A stretch of DNA of 9,639 bases from assembly GCA_036404255.1 (NCBI GenBank), contig DASWOP010000095.1, positions 1 through 9,639 of the forward strand, read 5' to 3'. Origin of the DNA: JARLFX01 sp036404255. Its GTDB lineage: Bacteria > Acidobacteriota > Terriglobia > Terriglobales > Acidobacteriaceae. Each line of letters opens with the position of its first letter. The first letter of the stretch is position 1. Made by a program: the position numbers and the translations under genes. The notes beneath the pieces are model-generated. The model had not been told where the DNA came from, did not search any database, and saw nothing but the letters and a program-made list of their open reading frames with translations. Below, piece after piece: positions 7,784-9,639 of this stretch.

Positions 7784-9136
7784 ATGCCCTGCAGACTTCT
7801 CTCTTGCTGTATCACGCTGCTCGCCTGTGCACTCGCGCCGCTGCCAGTCTTCGCGCAAGTAGAGCCACCGTTCAGAGGCTTCGTCACCAGCATCGACGGC
7901 CCTAACAGCTTCTTCCTGAGCAAATCGCACGTTATATGTAATGCCAAGACCAAGCTCGATGAACTGGGCGGTCAACACCACAAGAACCCGTTCACGATGG
8001 ATAAGCTACATCTCGGCACGTACGTTGAAGTGGGCGGACGTCTTGAAAAGAGTGGTATTGTCACCGCCAAACTGATCACCATCCACGCTATACGGCCGGG
8101 CGATTTCAAGGGCGAAGGTATCGTCGAATACAAGCCAACGGACAACATCCTCTGGCTTGATGGCTATCCCCTGCGCGTCACCCCGCATACACATATCTTT
8201 CTCAACGAACAGCCCTCTGACTCTTCTGTTCTCCAGCTCAACATGCGCATTGGTTATCTTGCGCATCGCAATGTCGACGGAACAATCGACGCCAATGAAC
8301 TCGACGCAACACCCGAGACCGTCTCACCGGATGAGCAGGAATATCTCAGTAAAGTTAAGCTCAAGGTCACGCCCCCCGACTATGCCAACAGTAAACCCGG
8401 GATCGTAGATATCCCCTTGGGCCGCAATAAATACATCTTGCCAGATGAAGAGGTCACGCAATGGGTAAACAAAGTCGCCACCAGCCTGCTTCCTGAGTCG
8501 CAGACCACTCTTGCCGACGGCGATCCGCGCAAGATCTCTGTCAAAGTTTATGTTCTGAACTCATCAGAGAAATCGAACGAGACCACGTATTTTGCGAACG
8601 GCTATATCTTTATTCCCGATCGGGCGCTGCTCCGACTCCATACAACGTCCGAGGTGGCCGGCATGCTCAGCGTTGACCTGACGGCCTCCATTGAAAAGAC
8701 CTGGTACATCCATCGCAAGCGCCTTCTGGCACAGAATATGCTCACCGTCCTTGGGGCCTCTTCGTTCACGTATCCCCTAGCCCTCGGTAACGACATCGAC
8801 AGGAACAGGTTTCTGCTTCGATTGGAGGACGAGATCAATCGCACGGGCCTGGTGAATTTAGATCTTGCTGGCTACAACCTTACCGATATTGTGTTGTCAC
8901 GCGTGTACGGCACCAAATACGCAGGGAACCGCGGATACCCGCTGAATCCTGCACCATACACGGCCTCTGGGCCAGAACAGGAGACTCCCTCTATACCAGA
9001 GCAGGAAACTAAGCTCATGCTGTCTATCCAACTGGACCACATGCACCGTGCGAACACAAAGCCGGCCGTTGCCGACAATGAACTGGAGCAGATACAGGCA
9101 CGCATTCGCAAGATCGACCCCAAAGCCTGCGATTAG
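7784..9136 (+). CDS. Exported protein: tandem DUF5666-like barrels plus degenerate M48 peptidase domain
   Basis: A 450-residue protein with a signal peptide at 1-24 (cleavage after VFA). Residues 29-101 and 108-175 each follow a beta-barrel pattern (G-x-V, then a glycine-flanked strand, a Thr, L-x-x-G-x-x-V and A-x-x-I/L) that resembles DUF5666/OB-like domains. Residues 250-360 match the M48 metallopeptidase layout: NETTYFANGYIFIPDRALLRL corresponds to the family's 'N-AFA-GG-IFV-GLL' strand and helix, TSEVAGMLSVDLTA (288-301) to the 'DELAAVLAHEIAH' helix, and LEDEINRTGLVNLDLAGYN to the 'E-EAD-LGL-AGYD' helix. The HExxH is replaced by V297-D-L-T-A301, so both zinc histidines and the catalytic Glu are absent; the third-ligand Glu may survive as E348. 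It is therefore probably a non-catalytic pseudopeptidase acting outside the cytoplasm. The C-terminal 60 residues are polar and helical. It has its own promoter and is flanked by terminators. Confidence 0.7.
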   Translation: MPCRLLSCCITLLACALAPLPVFAQVEPPFRGFVTSIDGPNSFFLSKSHVICNAKTKLDELGGQHHKNPFTMDKLHLGTYVEVGGRLEKSGIVTAKLITIHAIRPGDFKGEGIVEYKPTDNILWLDGYPLRVTPHTHIFLNEQPSDSSVLQLNMRIGYLAHRNVDGTIDANELDATPETVSPDEQEYLSKVKLKVTPPDYANSKPGIVDIPLGRNKYILPDEEVTQWVNKVATSLLPESQTTLADGDPRKISVKVYVLNSSEKSNETTYFANGYIFIPDRALLRLHTTSEVAGMLSVDLTASIEKTWYIHRKRLLAQNMLTVLGASSFTYPLALGNDIDRNRFLLRLEDEINRTGLVNLDLAGYNLTDIVLSRVYGTKYAGNRGYPLNPAPYTASGPEQETPSIPEQETKLMLSIQLDHMHRANTKPAVADNELEQIQARIRKIDPKACD

Positions 9137-9201
9137 TCTGACTCTAGCGATAGCCGTCCACCCAATAAATTCCGAAAGAAATACATCGCAGGCAAAGACA
9201 G

Positions 9202-9223
9202 AAAAGCCCGGCGTAAACCGGGC
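9202..9223 (-). terminator. Terminator of the small leftward gene
   Basis: GCCCGG (9206-9211) pairs with CCGGGC (9218-9223) around a six-base loop. Read leftward it is followed by TTTTCTGTCTTT, a proper T-rich tail; read rightward it has none. It therefore serves the 9281-9457 gene, 57 bases beyond its stop. It may also weakly stop transcripts of the gene ending at 9136. Confidence 0.7.
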
Positions 9224-9280
9224 CCATCCTATTCCACATTGTTCCTCTGCCAGGCGAAGCGTTCCTCCTGGCCGTCAGGA

Positions 9281-9457
9281 CTAAATTCCGACGCCGAACT
9301 CCACGTCCGCAACCTCATCACCGGCATGCGCAAAGTAGTCATAGGGCGTGCGCCGGTTGAACTTATAGCGCTTCTGCAACTCGCGCCCCGCAATCAAACC
9401 TGCCGCCGCCACGCCCAGCCCCACCGAAATCCAACCAATTGTCTTCAGCGTCTTCAT
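9281..9457 (-). CDS. Small single-pass membrane protein, 58 residues, unknown function
   Basis: The protein begins MKTLKTIGWISVGLGVAAA. Residues 6-24 form one glycine/alanine-rich membrane helix with G8-x4-G13-x-G15 and G20-x3-G24, spacing that favours helix packing. A basic segment follows (R25 to R36), then the acidic tail TPYDYFAHAGDEVADVEFG. Positive charge after the helix suggests that the C-terminus faces the cytoplasm. The frame is open up to an ATG at 9532, but the start at 9457 is chosen because AGAAGG (9463-9468) lies five bases before it and the helix then begins near the N-terminus, as usual. I recognise no named family. It has its own terminator, and no partner gene is in view. 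Confidence 0.6.
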   Translation of the reverse strand: MKTLKTIGWISVGLGVAAAGLIAGRELQKRYKFNRRTPYDYFAHAGDEVADVEFGVGI

Positions 9458-9527
9458 TGCACCCTTCTTTCCCGCACAGGCAGATTGCGCCGTCTCCACA
9501 TCCGCTCTTTTTTGGTTCTTGCAACAC

Positions 9528-9533
9528 ATCATA
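9528..9533 (-). promoter_or_regulatory. Candidate -10 element of the small membrane protein gene
   Basis: Read leftward, TATGAT matches the -10 consensus in five of six bases and would start transcription near 9521, giving a leader of about 64 bases. The -35 candidate TTCAGT (9556-9551) is poor. It overlaps the upstream ATGATG, which argues against that ATG as the start. Confidence 0.3.
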
Positions 9534-9639
9534 ACTCAGCTCCATGACAGACTGAACATCCCACAAAAGCATTACACCCCGTTAGATGTTGACCAGCCAG
9601 ATACGTTTCCTGCCCTCACCACGCATACTGCTCTACCTT

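Noticed and set aside
7784..7828. LLAC near residue 15 of the M48-like protein as a lipobox
   Set aside because: Leu at the -2 position is atypical, and the hydrophobic stretch continues past it to a good type I cleavage site after VFA at residue 24.
9458..9532. Upstream ATG start for the small membrane protein (83 residues)
   Set aside because: It would add a Cys/Lys-rich extension without a good ribosome-binding site, and its ATG overlaps a possible -10 box; the internal ATG at 9457 has a good AGAAGG.

Overview
The window looks like a chromosomal segment of a high-GC, Gram-negative-type bacterium. The mix of genes suggests an acidobacterium of the Terriglobia/Acidobacteriaceae type: a YXWGXW lipoprotein with a proline/glutamine-rich tail, a CruF-like carotenoid protein, an AcnA with a lengthened linker, and an exported M48-like protein. 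This is an inference from family content; no rRNA or other marker is present to test it.

Layout, left to right. (1) 1-1317 (+) is the 3' part of an NRAMP/MntH manganese-proton symporter cut by the window edge. (2) 1634-2482 (+) is a multi-pass CruF/DUF422-type carotenoid biosynthesis protein. (3) 2483-2857 is a convergent intergenic region. It holds a coding-like open stretch, two tandem 20-bp palindromes and a strong bidirectional terminator hairpin. (4) 2858-4534 (-) is a predicted lipoprotein with three WxPxxW units and seven PQNxxRP units. (5) 4535-4895 is a divergent intergenic region with a near-palindrome and a candidate promoter that abuts a tiny arginine-rich ORF. (6) 4896-7697 (+) is aconitase AcnA, followed by a canonical terminator. 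(7) 7784-9136 (+) is an exported protein with two DUF5666-like barrels and an M48 peptidase domain whose HExxH motif is gone; it is probably translated from a leaderless mRNA. (8) 9281-9457 (-) is a 58-residue single-pass membrane protein with its own terminator.

The genes do not form one pathway or operon. Changes of strand and terminators at 2804-2834, 7724-7751 and 9202-9223 divide them into mostly single-gene units: metal uptake, carotenoid synthesis, envelope, TCA cycle and envelope again. I saw no RNA genes, insertion sequence, CRISPR array or phage gene. The best candidates for something undescribed are the tandem operator-like palindromes followed by a terminator with no evident gene between them, and the catalytically dead M48 protein.
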